The position numbers and the translations under genes were made by a program. From positions 124,001 through 188,000 of the forward strand of contig CBDAQM010000008.1 in assembly GCA_965199095.1 (NCBI GenBank): a stretch of DNA of 64,000 bases, in the 5' to 3' direction. The notes beneath the pieces were generated by a model that did no database searches, was not told the origin of the DNA, and saw only the letters and a program-made list of their open reading frames with translations. Of this stretch, positions 41,546 through 51,431 are shown piece by piece (positions within the stretch are counted from its first letter, which is position 1; every line of letters starts with the position of its first letter). Source of the stretch: LMUY01 sp965199095 (lineage in GTDB: Bacteria; Pseudomonadota; Alphaproteobacteria; Acetobacterales; Acetobacteraceae).

Positions 41546-42649
41546 TCATCTTGTGAGCCGATGCCGAACCAGCGCCCGCAGTGCCTCTCCTGCAGCATTA
41601 AAGACGTGGCAGGCTGGGGCATCTACTGCGAGGCAGATCGGCTGCTGCGGCTTCACCAGAGTGGTCCCGTCGGTCTGTACCGTCAGCGGGCCATCATGTT
41701 CGGTATCGACGTGCAGCAGCGTCAGCCCCCCAAGGTGCTCGACCAAGCGCACCTCGCCCCGCAACAGGCCGTCCGGTTCCGGCTGCAGCGTCTCCGGCCG
41801 GATGCCCAGGGTGACTGCTTGGCCCCGCTTCACGGCGTCGGGCAACACCGGGATGTGGAGGTTGCTCCCCGAAGGGAGGGTGATCGTCACACCACCCGCG
41901 TCGGCTGCCGCCACCACCCCGGGCACCAGGTTCATGCGGGGTGAGCCGATAAAGCCGGCAACAAAAAGGTTTTGAGGATGGTGATACAGCTCGAGTGGTG
42001 ATCCGACCTGTTCCACGCGCCCGCCCTGCAGCACGACGATCGTGTCGGCCATCGTCATCGCCTCCACCTGGTCGTGGGTGACGTAGATCATCGTCGCCTT
42101 CAGGTCCGCATGCAGGCGGAGCAGTTCCACCCGGGTCTGTCCGCGTAGCGCGGCATCGAGGTTGGAGAGCGGCTCGTCGAACAGGAACACCTTGGGCTGG
42201 CGCACGATGGCGCGGCCGATGGCGACACGCTGCCGCTGGCCGCCGGACAGGTCCTTGGGCCGGCGGTCGAGATAGGGTTCCAATTGGAGGATCCGGGCCG
42301 CCTCCGTCACCTTGCGGTCACGTTCGGCGCGGGGCGTGCCGGCCAGCCTGAGGGCGAAACCCATGTTCTGGCGCACCGTCATGTGCGGATATAGCGCGTA
42401 GGACTGGAACACCATCGCAAGGCCGCGATCCGCCGCCCGCACCTCGTTCACCCTCACGTTGTTGATCCGCAGTTCCCCGCCGGTGATTGGTTCCAGACCG
42501 GCGATCATACGCAGCAGCGTCGACTTCCCGCAGCCAGACGGCCCGACAAACACCACGAAGGCGCGGTCTGCGATGTCAAGGTCGATGCCCTTGATGATTT
42601 CGAGGGGGCCAAAAGACTTGCGCAGCCCGCGCAGCGTCAGCGTTGCCAT
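41546..42649 (-). CDS. ABC transporter ATP-binding protein (MalK/UgpC type)
   Basis: The 367 aa protein has Walker A VVFVGPSGCGKSTLLRMIAG, the Q-loop VFQSYALYPHMTV, the signature KDLSGGQRQRVAIGRAIV, Walker B VFLFDEPLSNLDAALRG, the switch His in MIYVTHDQVEAM, and a C-terminal TOBE domain (PGVVAAADAGGVTITLPSGS onward). This length and TOBE domain are typical of CUT1 importers. It energises the permeases at 45907-47674. It lies at the distal end of the operon, separated from the permeases by the binding protein and transferase genes. Confidence 0.95.
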   Translation of the reverse strand: MATLTLRGLRKSFGPLEIIKGIDLDIADRAFVVFVGPSGCGKSTLLRMIAGLEPITGGELRINNVRVNEVRAADRGLAMVFQSYALYPHMTVRQNMGFALRLAGTPRAERDRKVTEAARILQLEPYLDRRPKDLSGGQRQRVAIGRAIVRQPKVFLFDEPLSNLDAALRGQTRVELLRLHADLKATMIYVTHDQVEAMTMADTIVVLQGGRVEQVGSPLELYHHPQNLFVAGFIGSPRMNLVPGVVAAADAGGVTITLPSGSNLHIPVLPDAVKRGQAVTLGIRPETLQPEPDGLLRGEVRLVEHLGGLTLLHVDTEHDGPLTVQTDGTTLVKPQQPICLAVDAPACHVFNAAGEALRALVRHRLTR

Positions 42650-42775
42650 GGGCTGGCCTTTCGACGGACCCGAACCGGGTCGGCCGTCAGCATGCGAGAG
42701 GCACCTGCTTGCGGACGCAGGCCGGGAAGGAGGGGTGAGGGGACTTGCTGGGCATCGGTGTTCCAGGTTCGGGTA

Positions 42776-44515
42776 TCAGCGGCCGACGGCGTAGGATGGT
42801 CGGCGTGGGTCGGCGCCAGCGGATAGCACGGCCGTCGCCTCGTCCTGGCGAACGGCGCAAACGGCGCCAGCCTGCCAGGTAAAATCCGGCCAGTCGCGGA
42901 CAGCGTGGCCGCGGTGGCGCAAGCCGTCCGCGGCGGCGCGGGATATGCGCCCTTCCAGCAGCAGCCCGCCTGGCGTGTAGGCGTGCGGCTCGAATGAGCC
43001 TTGCAGGTTGGCCGACGCAATGCGGGGCGCCTCGACCGCTTCCTGCAGCGTCATGCCGAAGGCGGTGATGTTCAGCAGCACCTGCAGCATGGCCTGCGGC
43101 TGCACGTCGCCGCCTGGGCTACCGAACGGCATCATGCCGCCATCGGGCATCCGCGCCATGGCCGGGCTGGGGGTCAGGCGGGGCCGTTTGCCGGGCGCTA
43201 TAGCGCAGGGATGCGTCGGGTCGACCCAGCTCTGCGAGCCGCGGGAGGAGGGGCACAGCCCGGTGCCGGGCACCACCGGCGCCTCGAACGAGTTGTCGCT
43301 CGGCGTGGCGGAGAACGCGTTGCCGTGGCGGTCCACCACCGCGATGTAGGATGTATCCTTCTGGCCCAATGTCTCCCCACCATCGGCTGCGCCGTGGGCT
43401 CCCGGCCGGCCCATGCCCGGCGGCGGTGCCTGTCCGAAGGCGCGAAGGGGGTCGATCAGGTCACGCCGGGTGCGCGCGTAGTCGCGCGAAAGCAGTCGGT
43501 CCATCGGCACCTGGCCGAAGCGCGGATCCGTGTAGAGGGCGTCGCGGTCAGCGAAAGCGAGGTTCAACACCTCGGCGACTAAATGCAGGTAGGCGTCCGT
43601 GTTGTGGCCGAGTGCCGCCAGATCGTCCTCGGCCAGGATGTTGAGCGCCTGTAGCAGCACCGGGCCCTGGCACCAGGGCGGGCAGGCATAGACCTCCAGG
43701 CCGCGCGCCTGCGTGGACAGAGCGGGTTCGACTTCGACATGGAACCCCGCCATGTCCGCTTCCCTCAGCAGCCCGCCATTGTCCCGGTGGTAACCGGTGA
43801 TGGCCTGCATGATGTCGCCCGTGTAGAACGCCTCGCGCGCGGCGCGCAGCCCGGCGGCCCGGCTGTTCGGTGCGGCGGCGGTGTCCTCGTCGGCCATGTA
43901 TTGCAGCGTGCGGGCTAGGTCGGCCTGTACGAACAGGTGTCTGGGGCGGGGTGGGGCCCCGTGGGGCAGGTAGACCGCTGCATTGCCGGGCCAGCGTGAA
44001 TACTTGCCCTGGAACTGGCGAACTTGGTCGGCGAAGAACTGCGTCGCGGGGAAGCCGTCGCGGGCGAGCGCGATGGCCGGGGCCGCGGCCTCGGCAAAGG
44101 ACATCGTGCCGAACCGCTCGAGACAGGTGATCCATGTGTCTGGTGCGGCGGGAACGATGCAGCGCAGCAGCCCTTCGGGCATGTGGCCGCCATGTAGACG
44201 CTGGAAGTAGTCCGGCGTCACCGCCGCCGGCCATGTCCCGAGCCCGCTGACCGTCAGCACGTCGCGCGTGCCGGACCGGTAGATCATCGCCGGGGCCACG
44301 CCGGCGAAGTTCACGATATCGCTCTGCACCACACTCAGCACGATGCCGCCGGTGACGCCGGCGTCGACCGCATTGCCACCGTTCTCCAGCACGCAGAAGG
44401 CGGCATGGGCGGCGGCATGGTTGGCGGCCGATACCATGTGCCGCGTGCCCATGATGCAGGGCCGCATCGCCTCGATCCCGCCGGCATACAGGCTGTCGGT
44501 GAAGCTACGCCACAT
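42776..44515 (-). CDS. gamma-glutamyltransferase family protein (Ntn hydrolase)
   Basis: From the ATG at 44515, preceded by GGGAGG, the protein is 579 aa. It has MGTRHMVSAANHAAAHAAFC and VLENGGNAVDAGVTGGIVLS. The autocleavage site is at QKDTSYIAVVDRHGNAFSAT, where the Thr after Asp becomes the nucleophile. The substrate pocket region is PMDRL and MPFGSPGGDVQPQAMLQVLL. No clear signal peptide is seen, so a cytoplasmic location is likely. The enzyme would release a gamma-glutamyl group from an amide, peptide or thiol conjugate. Its place between transporter genes and next to HyuAB suggests it acts on the imported compound. Confidence 0.9.
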   Translation of the reverse strand: MWRSFTDSLYAGGIEAMRPCIMGTRHMVSAANHAAAHAAFCVLENGGNAVDAGVTGGIVLSVVQSDIVNFAGVAPAMIYRSGTRDVLTVSGLGTWPAAVTPDYFQRLHGGHMPEGLLRCIVPAAPDTWITCLERFGTMSFAEAAAPAIALARDGFPATQFFADQVRQFQGKYSRWPGNAAVYLPHGAPPRPRHLFVQADLARTLQYMADEDTAAAPNSRAAGLRAAREAFYTGDIMQAITGYHRDNGGLLREADMAGFHVEVEPALSTQARGLEVYACPPWCQGPVLLQALNILAEDDLAALGHNTDAYLHLVAEVLNLAFADRDALYTDPRFGQVPMDRLLSRDYARTRRDLIDPLRAFGQAPPPGMGRPGAHGAADGGETLGQKDTSYIAVVDRHGNAFSATPSDNSFEAPVVPGTGLCPSSRGSQSWVDPTHPCAIAPGKRPRLTPSPAMARMPDGGMMPFGSPGGDVQPQAMLQVLLNITAFGMTLQEAVEAPRIASANLQGSFEPHAYTPGGLLLEGRISRAAADGLRHRGHAVRDWPDFTWQAGAVCAVRQDEATAVLSAGADPRRPSYAVGR

Positions 44516-44567
44516 TTGCGCCTCCCGAGCTTGGCGATGCATGGCCGCCCAATGTGCCTGCCCCCGC

Positions 44568-45848
44568 TCAGTGCACCTTGGCAATCGCCTCGGCGTACTT
44601 GCTAGACACTTCCTCGTACGCCGCCTCCGGCGTGCCGTTGCGCAGGATCATGCGTTGCAGCGCCACGCCGACGATCTCGTGGAACGTCGTCAGGATGACG
44701 GAATAGGACACCAACTGGCCCCTGTCGTGGATCAGCGCGGCCCAGGCTTTCTGGTTCGCGGCGGCCGGCGTGGACAGGGACGGGTCGTCATAGGCGGACT
44801 GCCGCGCCACCACCTCGCCGCCCTGCGCCTGGATGATCTCGCCGGCCGGGCTGGTCATGAAGTTGACGAACTTCCACGCCTCGTCCGGGTGCTCGGTCTT
44901 GGCGTTGATGCTGATGAAGAAGCCGCCGACGGTCTGCTTCTCGGCCGCGCCGAAGCCGGGCGGCGGCGCCCATTGCAGGTCTTCGCCCGCGCCCTGCCGC
45001 TGGATCGCGCCGAACCGGGCCAGCCCGAACGAGGCCATGGCGACGGTGCCGGCACGCAGCCCGTCATGCACCTCGTTATAGCCGAACTGCACGCTGGTTT
45101 GCGGCGTCGCCTTGCACTTGCCATACATATCCTTGAACATCTGCGCCGCGCGGACGAACGTTTCCTTGCTGAAAGCAATGGCATGGCCGTCCGGCGCGAA
45201 ATACTTCCCGTCCGGTGCCAGCACCGTGCTCAGGACGAACTCGCCCAGCGCCTGCGCCCCGCCCGTGCCACCGCTGCTGCCGAGCGGTATCGCGTAGCCG
45301 ATCACCGGGCCGGCCGAGACCTTGCCACCGGCGATGCAGGCTTCATCCCAGGTGGTGGGCGGGGTGACGCCCGCTGCGTTCAGCAGGGACTTGCGATACA
45401 TCAGGATCGGGATGCGGAAATCCTGCGGCATGCCCCAGTAATGGCCGTTCAACTTGGTCTGCTCGAGCGGAATCAGCCAGTCTGTCAGGCTGACCTTGTC
45501 GGCCGCCAGGTAATCGTCCAGCGGCTTCAAGCCACCAGTGGCGACCGCCTCGGGCAGGCCAAACGCGGTGAGGCGCGCGATATCGGGCGACCCGGATCCG
45601 GTCTTGGCGGCGCGCAGGATGTTGGTGCCCGACGGGTCCAGCACGACCTTGATCTTGATGCCGGGGTTCTGCTTCTCGAACGCCTCGATCATGCGGGTCT
45701 GGGCGCCGACCCGTGGGTCGCTGTTGTTGTTGGGGTCCAGGAAGGTGTCGTATCCTAGTTCAACCGGGTCAGCCGCCCGGCTGGCCTGCGGCAATACGGC
45801 CAAAACCGCCATCGCCGCGGCCGTGACCGCAATCCTCGTCATTCGCAT
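44568..45848 (-). CDS. ABC transporter solute-binding protein (CUT1 type)
   Basis: The 426 aa protein starts MRMTRIAVTAAAMAVLAVLP with a Sec signal peptide ending near ASRAADP, and has the family 1 binding-protein pattern: MIEAFEKQNPGIKIKVVLDP, LNGHYWGMPQDFRIPILMYR, TTWDEACIAGGKVSAG and AWKFVNFMTSPAGEIIQAQG. It captures the substrate in the periplasm for the permease pair directly upstream. CUT1 binding proteins mostly bind sugars or glycerol phosphate, but the enzymes in this operon suggest a different ligand. Confidence 0.93.
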   Translation of the reverse strand: MRMTRIAVTAAAMAVLAVLPQASRAADPVELGYDTFLDPNNNSDPRVGAQTRMIEAFEKQNPGIKIKVVLDPSGTNILRAAKTGSGSPDIARLTAFGLPEAVATGGLKPLDDYLAADKVSLTDWLIPLEQTKLNGHYWGMPQDFRIPILMYRKSLLNAAGVTPPTTWDEACIAGGKVSAGPVIGYAIPLGSSGGTGGAQALGEFVLSTVLAPDGKYFAPDGHAIAFSKETFVRAAQMFKDMYGKCKATPQTSVQFGYNEVHDGLRAGTVAMASFGLARFGAIQRQGAGEDLQWAPPPGFGAAEKQTVGGFFISINAKTEHPDEAWKFVNFMTSPAGEIIQAQGGEVVARQSAYDDPSLSTPAAANQKAWAALIHDRGQLVSYSVILTTFHEIVGVALQRMILRNGTPEAAYEEVSSKYAEAIAKVH

Positions 45849-45906
45849 CGCGTTGTTCTCCAGTATGGCAGGCTGACTACAAATTCAGGCGAGTGGAGCG
45901 CTGTCG

Positions 45907-46788
45907 TCATCCCTTGACCCCGCCCGCGGTCAGACCGGCGATGAACCAGCGCTGCGCGAGCAGGAACATCAGCACCACGGGTGCAGAGGCGACGACGACG
46001 AACGCCATCATGTACGACCAGGACACGCCATTCGAATCGAGCACCTGATTGACGATGGCGACCTGCAGCGTGCGTTTGGCCGCGTTCGGCGCAAACACCG
46101 CAACCGTCAGGTAGTCGTTCCACACGGTGATCAGTCCCAGGATCGCGACCGCGGCGATGCCCGGCCGGATCAGCGGCAGGACGACGAAGCCGAACACCTG
46201 CCGCCGGGACGCGCCATCCATCTCGGCCGCCTCCTCGATCTCGTGGGAGACGGTGTAGCAGAAGGTCTGGATGAACCAGACGGTTTGCGGCGCCGTGCGG
46301 GCGGCCTCGATCACGATGAGGGCGACTGCGCTGTTCAGCAGGTTCATCCGACTCAGCAGCCCGTAGAGCGGGATCAGCAGCGATACCGTGGGGATCATCG
46401 AGGTTCCCAGGATCACCAGCATGATCGCGTTCTTGCCCGGGAACACGAAGCGCGCCGCCGCATACCCGGCCGGTGCCGCCACCAGGATCGCGAGCAGCAC
46501 GGCCGAGACCGAGTACAGGACGGAGTTATAAAACTCCCGCAGGAAGTTCTGTTCGGTGATCACCCGCCAGTAGCTCGCGGCGCTGACCGGGTGCGGGATC
46601 AGGCTCGGCGGATAGGCGACCGAGCCGACTTCGGTCTTCAGAGACGTCGCAATCGCCCAGACGATCGGCGCCAGCACGAACACGATGGCGAGCACGCAAG
46701 CCAGGCCGAGTACCAGCCCGGCGCCGATACGCGTCGGCACGGCAGGTGCGCCAGCCAACGCCAGGCCCGGCCGGTCAGCCTGCAACAT
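45907..46788 (-). CDS. ABC transporter permease (MalG type)
   Basis: The 293 aa inner-membrane protein has an N-terminal helix (LGLACVLAIVFVLAPIVWAI), the MalG-like AAPAGYAAARFVFPGKNAIM and the EAA loop EIEEAAEMDGASRRQVFGFV with the A-x-x-D-G-A core that contacts the ATPase. Six helices are predicted. The start at 46788 overlaps the MalF-type gene by 14 bases. It pairs with the product of 46775-47674. Confidence 0.93.
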   Translation of the reverse strand: MLQADRPGLALAGAPAVPTRIGAGLVLGLACVLAIVFVLAPIVWAIATSLKTEVGSVAYPPSLIPHPVSAASYWRVITEQNFLREFYNSVLYSVSAVLLAILVAAPAGYAAARFVFPGKNAIMLVILGTSMIPTVSLLIPLYGLLSRMNLLNSAVALIVIEAARTAPQTVWFIQTFCYTVSHEIEEAAEMDGASRRQVFGFVVLPLIRPGIAAVAILGLITVWNDYLTVAVFAPNAAKRTLQVAIVNQVLDSNGVSWSYMMAFVVVASAPVVLMFLLAQRWFIAGLTAGGVKG

Positions 46789-47674
46789 GGGAGCGCCTCG
46801 CGATCCATTTGGAGGCGATGCCCAGGCAGATATTCGTCACCAGCACGACGATGGACAGGACAGCCGCGGAGGAGATGTCGACCGAGTTCATCGTCTGGTC
46901 GTAGATCGCGAAACTCCACGTCGTCGTCGCGCCGAGCGGGCCGCCCCCGGTCATCACGACCAGCAGGCTGACCAACGTCAAGTAGACGATGCACAGCGCC
47001 ACGCCGGCGTTGGCCAATGTCGGCAGGATGTGTGGCCAGGTGACTTGGGCGAATTGATGCAACCAGCCACCGCCATCCATCTCGATCGCCTCGTACAGTT
47101 CCTTCGGCACGCTCTGGAGCGCCGCCGTCAGCAGGACCATGGGATACGGGAACGACCACCAGATCGTGGTCAGCATCACCAGCCAGAGCGCCAGGTCCGG
47201 GTCGCCCAGCATCAGGCCAGGCGGGATGCCCACCCGTTCCAGCAGATATCGCACCAGGCCGTAGGAGGGATTGAGCAGCCAGAGCCATAGGCACCCCACC
47301 ACCGTCACGGACAGCGTCCATGGCAGCAGCAGCACCGTGCGGATCAGCGTCGCGCGGCGCCGAGGCAAGGACTGGAGCACCACCGCCGACACCAGCCCCA
47401 AGGCGAGCGTGAGCGCCAGCGTGCCGAACAGGAAGGTAACCGAAACGACGCTCATATCCGCGAAGTCGGACGACCCGAACATGGAGATGAAGTTCGCCAG
47501 GCCGACGAAACGCACGGTGGTGAAATACCGCGTCTGGTTCACGCTGATCCAGGCCAGGTCGCAGACGGGGTAGAGGATCACGAGGACCAGCAACGCCAGC
47601 ACTGGCGCGAACCACACCAGCATCCTGGCGGTTTCGCCCGGCTGCCCGCGCACCTTGCTGCCCGCGCCGCTCAC
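46775..47674 (-). CDS. ABC transporter permease (MalF/UgpA type)
   Basis: A GTG at 47674 overlaps the HyuB stop (GTGA) and starts VSGAGSKVRGQPGETARMLV, giving 299 aa. Helices include FAPVLALLVLVILYPVCDLA, and the EAA loop is VPKELYEAIEMDGGGWLHQF. Six transmembrane segments are predicted, typical of CUT1 MalF/UgpA partners. A later ATG (MLVWFAPVLALL) is an alternative start, but the four-base overlap favours the GTG. It forms the channel with the MalG-type protein. Confidence 0.9.
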   Translation of the reverse strand: MSGAGSKVRGQPGETARMLVWFAPVLALLVLVILYPVCDLAWISVNQTRYFTTVRFVGLANFISMFGSSDFADMSVVSVTFLFGTLALTLALGLVSAVVLQSLPRRRATLIRTVLLLPWTLSVTVVGCLWLWLLNPSYGLVRYLLERVGIPPGLMLGDPDLALWLVMLTTIWWSFPYPMVLLTAALQSVPKELYEAIEMDGGGWLHQFAQVTWPHILPTLANAGVALCIVYLTLVSLLVVMTGGGPLGATTTWSFAIYDQTMNSVDISSAAVLSIVVLVTNICLGIASKWIARRSHVAG

Positions 47675-49326
47675 GGATCGACGATTCCGGTATCCGCCGT
47701 AACATAGGCGTGTTCGCGGTCGCTGGCGATCTGCCCGGCGTCGCGGGCGGCCGGGGGCCCGTAGCCGCCGCCGCCGGGCAGAGACAGCACAAGATGCCGG
47801 CCGGCGGGCACGAACTGCCGCCCCTTCGCCCGCATCACCGTGCCATCGTCGAGTTGGACCGAGCCGGCCTGCCCATCCTGACCACCATCCCGCCCGTGCG
47901 CCACGTTGGCGACGCGGTCGAACATGGCGTTGAAGTGGAACTCGTGTCCGGAATTCGGCGCGATCTCCACCACCTGGCCCAGACCGCCGCGATACTGCCC
48001 GGCGCCGCCGGACCCTTCCCGCAACTCCTTGCGCCACACTGTGACGGGGCCGACATTCTCGATCGCCTCCACGGACACGCTGTGCACGCCGCTCGGGAAG
48101 GCGGTGGCATTCAACCCATCGAGCGACGGCCGGGCACCGCCGCCGCCGCTGTTGAACATCAGGATCTCCGTCCGGTGCAGGCCCTTGCCATCCGCCTGCC
48201 GCCCCTCCGACGGGCGCACGCTGACATGGATGTTCCACAGCGCGCCAGACCCCTCGGCCGGCGCACTGCCCGGCAGCATCTGGTGCACCGCCCCCAGGAC
48301 CGCGTCCGGCAGGAAGTGCCCGAGCACGTGGCGGACCGCGACGGGGGCGGGATGCAGGGCGTTGAGGATGCAGCCCTCGGGTGCCCTGACCACGAACGGG
48401 CGGAGGGAGGCGGCGTTGTTCGGGATGTCCGGGGCCAAGGCGCATTTCAGCCCGTAGGCCGTGTAGGCGGTGGTGTAGATGAGCGGAACGTTGATGCCGA
48501 GCGGGCTCTGCGGCGACGTGCCCGTGTAGTCCGCGACGATGCCCCCCTCGGAGACAAGCAGGCTGACGGCGATGTCCACCGGGGTGCCGTAGCCGTCCAC
48601 GCGCATGGTGTTTCGGTACGTGCCTGGCGGCAGTGCGGCCAGGATGGCCATCGTCGCCTGGTATGACCGGTCGAAGATGAAGCTTGCCAGCTCCTCGATG
48701 TCGTCGATGCCGAACTCGTCCATCATCGCCGACAGCCGCCGGTCGCCGATCTCGTTGCAGGCGGCGAGGGAATAGATGTCGCCCACGACCTGGTTCGCCT
48801 CGCGGACGTTGTTGCGAATGATGTTGACCAGGTCGCGGTTGATGGTGCCGCGGACCGCGAACTTCATGATCGGGATGAACAGGCCTTCCTCGTAGACCTC
48901 CGCTGCATCGGGGCCGAAGCCGCGTCCGCCGATATCGACGACGTGGGCCGTGCAAGCGAAGTAGCCAATCAGCCGACCATCCTGGAAGGACGGGCTGACG
49001 ACGGTGATGTCGTGCAGATGCCCGGTGCCGCGCCAGGGGTCGTTGGTGATATAGACGTCGCCCGGGTGGATGTCGTCGGCGCCGATCGCGGTGATGAAGT
49101 GCCCCACCGCGGCCGCCATGGCGTTGACGTGGCCGGGGGTGCCGGTGACCGCCTGCGCCACCATCTCGCCGGCCTGGTTGAACACCCCGGCCGAAAGGTC
49201 CCCTGATTCGCGCACGCTGGTGCTGAACGCGGTGCGGACCAGGGTGACCGCTTGTTCCTCCACGACCGAGATCAGCCGGTTCCACATGATCTGCAACCGC
49301 ACGGCGGTGACCGCGTCCCGCATCAT
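47671..49326 (-). CDS. hyuB: hydantoinase/5-oxoprolinase B subunit (HyuB)
   Basis: The 551 aa protein begins MMRDAVTAVRLQIMWNRLIS and has the HyuB blocks FSTSVRESGDLSAGVFNQAG, GDVYITNDPWRGTGHLHDIT, MKFAVRGTINRDLVNIIRNN and RHLVLSLPGGGGYGPPAARD. HyuA and HyuB together form ATP-dependent hydrolases of 5-oxoproline, hydantoins or N-methylhydantoin, or acetone/acetophenone carboxylase relatives. The full length argues for function. It overlaps HyuA by four bases at its start and the permease by four at its end. Confidence 0.93.
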   Translation of the reverse strand: MMRDAVTAVRLQIMWNRLISVVEEQAVTLVRTAFSTSVRESGDLSAGVFNQAGEMVAQAVTGTPGHVNAMAAAVGHFITAIGADDIHPGDVYITNDPWRGTGHLHDITVVSPSFQDGRLIGYFACTAHVVDIGGRGFGPDAAEVYEEGLFIPIMKFAVRGTINRDLVNIIRNNVREANQVVGDIYSLAACNEIGDRRLSAMMDEFGIDDIEELASFIFDRSYQATMAILAALPPGTYRNTMRVDGYGTPVDIAVSLLVSEGGIVADYTGTSPQSPLGINVPLIYTTAYTAYGLKCALAPDIPNNAASLRPFVVRAPEGCILNALHPAPVAVRHVLGHFLPDAVLGAVHQMLPGSAPAEGSGALWNIHVSVRPSEGRQADGKGLHRTEILMFNSGGGGARPSLDGLNATAFPSGVHSVSVEAIENVGPVTVWRKELREGSGGAGQYRGGLGQVVEIAPNSGHEFHFNAMFDRVANVAHGRDGGQDGQAGSVQLDDGTVMRAKGRQFVPAGRHLVLSLPGGGGYGPPAARDAGQIASDREHAYVTADTGIVDP

Positions 49327-51431
49327 GCCCGTGCCCCGCCGGGCCGGGCGGCCTTCGTTCGCAGCAGCAGGCAGCCATCCGGCTGCATGATCGCGTCGAA
49401 CGTGGACGATACGATGGTGGTGGTCTCCCGTTCGACGATGATGGCCGGGCCGCCAACCCACATGCCGCTGCTGAGGGCGTCGCGCCCGATGACCCCGGCT
49501 TGTGACAATGCGCCGACGCCGGTGTCGAACAAGGTCCGGCTGGACGGGGCACGCGCCTCCTGCGTGGCCGGGACCGTCTCCACCTTCGCCGGCCTGCGGA
49601 CTGGGGCGCTCGCGCGCAGCGACCAACTGACGATCTCGGCGTCCAACCCGGTGATGGCGCGTCCGAAGAGCTGCCGGTAGGCCTCCTCGAACCGGGTCAT
49701 CACACCGGGCGCATCGGCCCCGGTGTAGCGGCGGATGTCGAAGGCGACGGGAATCTCCCATCCCTGGCCGACATAGCGGACGTAGATGGTGCATTCGGCC
49801 GCGATCGCGGCCGTCGGCTCGGCGGCCCGGACGAACCGGGTGGCCTCATCCGTCAGCTCCGCCAGCACGGCATTCACTTTGTCCGGCTCGAACTGGCCGA
49901 GGCGGAGATAGGCGCTGCGCACCGCCTCGAACGCGACCGGCGCCTGGAGGAAGCCGATGGCCGACCCGACGCCGGCGCCGGGCGGGACCAGGCACTGCGC
50001 GATCCCCAGCTTTTCGCAGATGCGCGAGGCGTGCAGCGGGGCGGCGCCGCCGAATGCCACCATGGTATAGCCCGCCAGGTCGGCGCCGTTCTCCACGCCG
50101 TGCATGCGAGCCGCGCCGGACATGGTTTCGTCCACCATCTCGCACAGCCCAAACGCTGCTTCCTGCACCGCGATCCCCAGCTTGCCGGCCAGGCCGTCGG
50201 CGAGCGCACCCTCCGCTGCGGAGCACGACAGCGCGATGGTTCCACCGGCGAAGTGGTCGGGATCCAGGCGGCCGAGGACCAGGTCGGCATCGGTCACGGT
50301 GGGCCTGGTGCCGCCGCGGCCGTAGCAGGCGGGCCCCGGTTCCGACCCGGCGCTCTGCGGACCCACGCGTATCTGGCCCATCCGGTCGACGCTGGCGATG
50401 GAGCCGCCGCCGGCGCCGATCTCCACCATCTCGATGACCGGGATTGAGATCGGCATGCCGCTGCCCTTCTTGAACCGGTAGGTGCGCGCGACCTCGAACG
50501 TCTTGGCCGTCTTCGGCACGCTGTCCTCGATCAGGCAGATCTTGGCCGTCGTTCCGCCCATGTCGTAGGACAACACGCGCTCCAGGTCGTGGCGCGCGGC
50601 GATGCCGGCCGCGAAGATGGCGCCGCCGGCCGGGCCGGACTCGAGCAACCGGACCGGGAATTCAGCCGCGGTCTCAAGCGTGATGATCCCGCCGCCCGAG
50701 TGGATCATGAAAACGGGGCAGTCCGTGCCGGCGCCGCGCAGGCGGTCGGCCAGGCGGCCGAGATAGGATGCCATGAGCGGTTTGACGTAGGCGTTGGCGC
50801 AGACCGTGTTGAACCGCTGGAACTCCCGCATCTGGGGGGAGACTTCGCTGGACAGCGACACCGGAAGGTCCGCGCGATGCTCGAGCAGGATGTCGCGGAT
50901 GCGGCGCTCGTGGTCCGGGTTGACATAGGCGTGCATGAGGCCGACCGCGACGCTCTCGTAGCCCAGTTGCACCATCCGCGCGGCGAGCCGATGCACCTCC
51001 GCATCGTCGAGCTGGCGTAGCACGCTGCCTTTCGCGTCGATCCGTTCGTGCACGACGTGCCGATCCTTGCGCGGCACGAGCGCTGCCGGCAGGACGATGT
51101 CGAGGTCGTAGAGTTCGAACCGGTTCTCGGTCCGCATCTCGATCACGTCGCGGAAGCCTGACGTCGTGATGAACGCCGTGCGAGCGCCGCGTCGCTCGAT
51201 CAAGGCGTTGGTGACGAGCGTCGTGCCGTGGATGACGGCGCCGATCTCGTGCAGGCCGATGTCAGCCAGCCGTGCCACCTGGATGATCCCGTCGATGATC
51301 GCACGCTCGGGCGCGGCGTATGTGGTCAAAAGCTTAGTCGAGAACAGCTGACCGTCGCGCACGAGCGCTACGTCGGTGAATGTGCCACCGACATCGACTC
51401 CGACGCGCGGCCGCTCAGCATCCATGGCCAA
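49323..51431 (-). CDS. hyuA: hydantoinase/5-oxoprolinase A subunit (HyuA)
   Basis: The 702 aa protein has the actin-like ATPase blocks RVGVDVGGTFTDVALVRDGQ, VIHGTTLVTNALIERRGART, LLESGPAGGAIFAAGIAARH and LSYDMGGTTAKICLIEDSVP, plus the metal-site region GAGGGSIASVDRMGQIRVGP. It phosphorylates or activates the cyclic amide for hydrolysis together with HyuB. It is the first gene of the operon. TTG at 51431 has GGAG at good spacing. ATG at 51425, two codons in, is the alternative start. Confidence 0.93.
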   Translation of the reverse strand: MAMDAERPRVGVDVGGTFTDVALVRDGQLFSTKLLTTYAAPERAIIDGIIQVARLADIGLHEIGAVIHGTTLVTNALIERRGARTAFITTSGFRDVIEMRTENRFELYDLDIVLPAALVPRKDRHVVHERIDAKGSVLRQLDDAEVHRLAARMVQLGYESVAVGLMHAYVNPDHERRIRDILLEHRADLPVSLSSEVSPQMREFQRFNTVCANAYVKPLMASYLGRLADRLRGAGTDCPVFMIHSGGGIITLETAAEFPVRLLESGPAGGAIFAAGIAARHDLERVLSYDMGGTTAKICLIEDSVPKTAKTFEVARTYRFKKGSGMPISIPVIEMVEIGAGGGSIASVDRMGQIRVGPQSAGSEPGPACYGRGGTRPTVTDADLVLGRLDPDHFAGGTIALSCSAAEGALADGLAGKLGIAVQEAAFGLCEMVDETMSGAARMHGVENGADLAGYTMVAFGGAAPLHASRICEKLGIAQCLVPPGAGVGSAIGFLQAPVAFEAVRSAYLRLGQFEPDKVNAVLAELTDEATRFVRAAEPTAAIAAECTIYVRYVGQGWEIPVAFDIRRYTGADAPGVMTRFEEAYRQLFGRAITGLDAEIVSWSLRASAPVRRPAKVETVPATQEARAPSSRTLFDTGVGALSQAGVIGRDALSSGMWVGGPAIIVERETTTIVSSTFDAIMQPDGCLLLRTKAARPGGARA

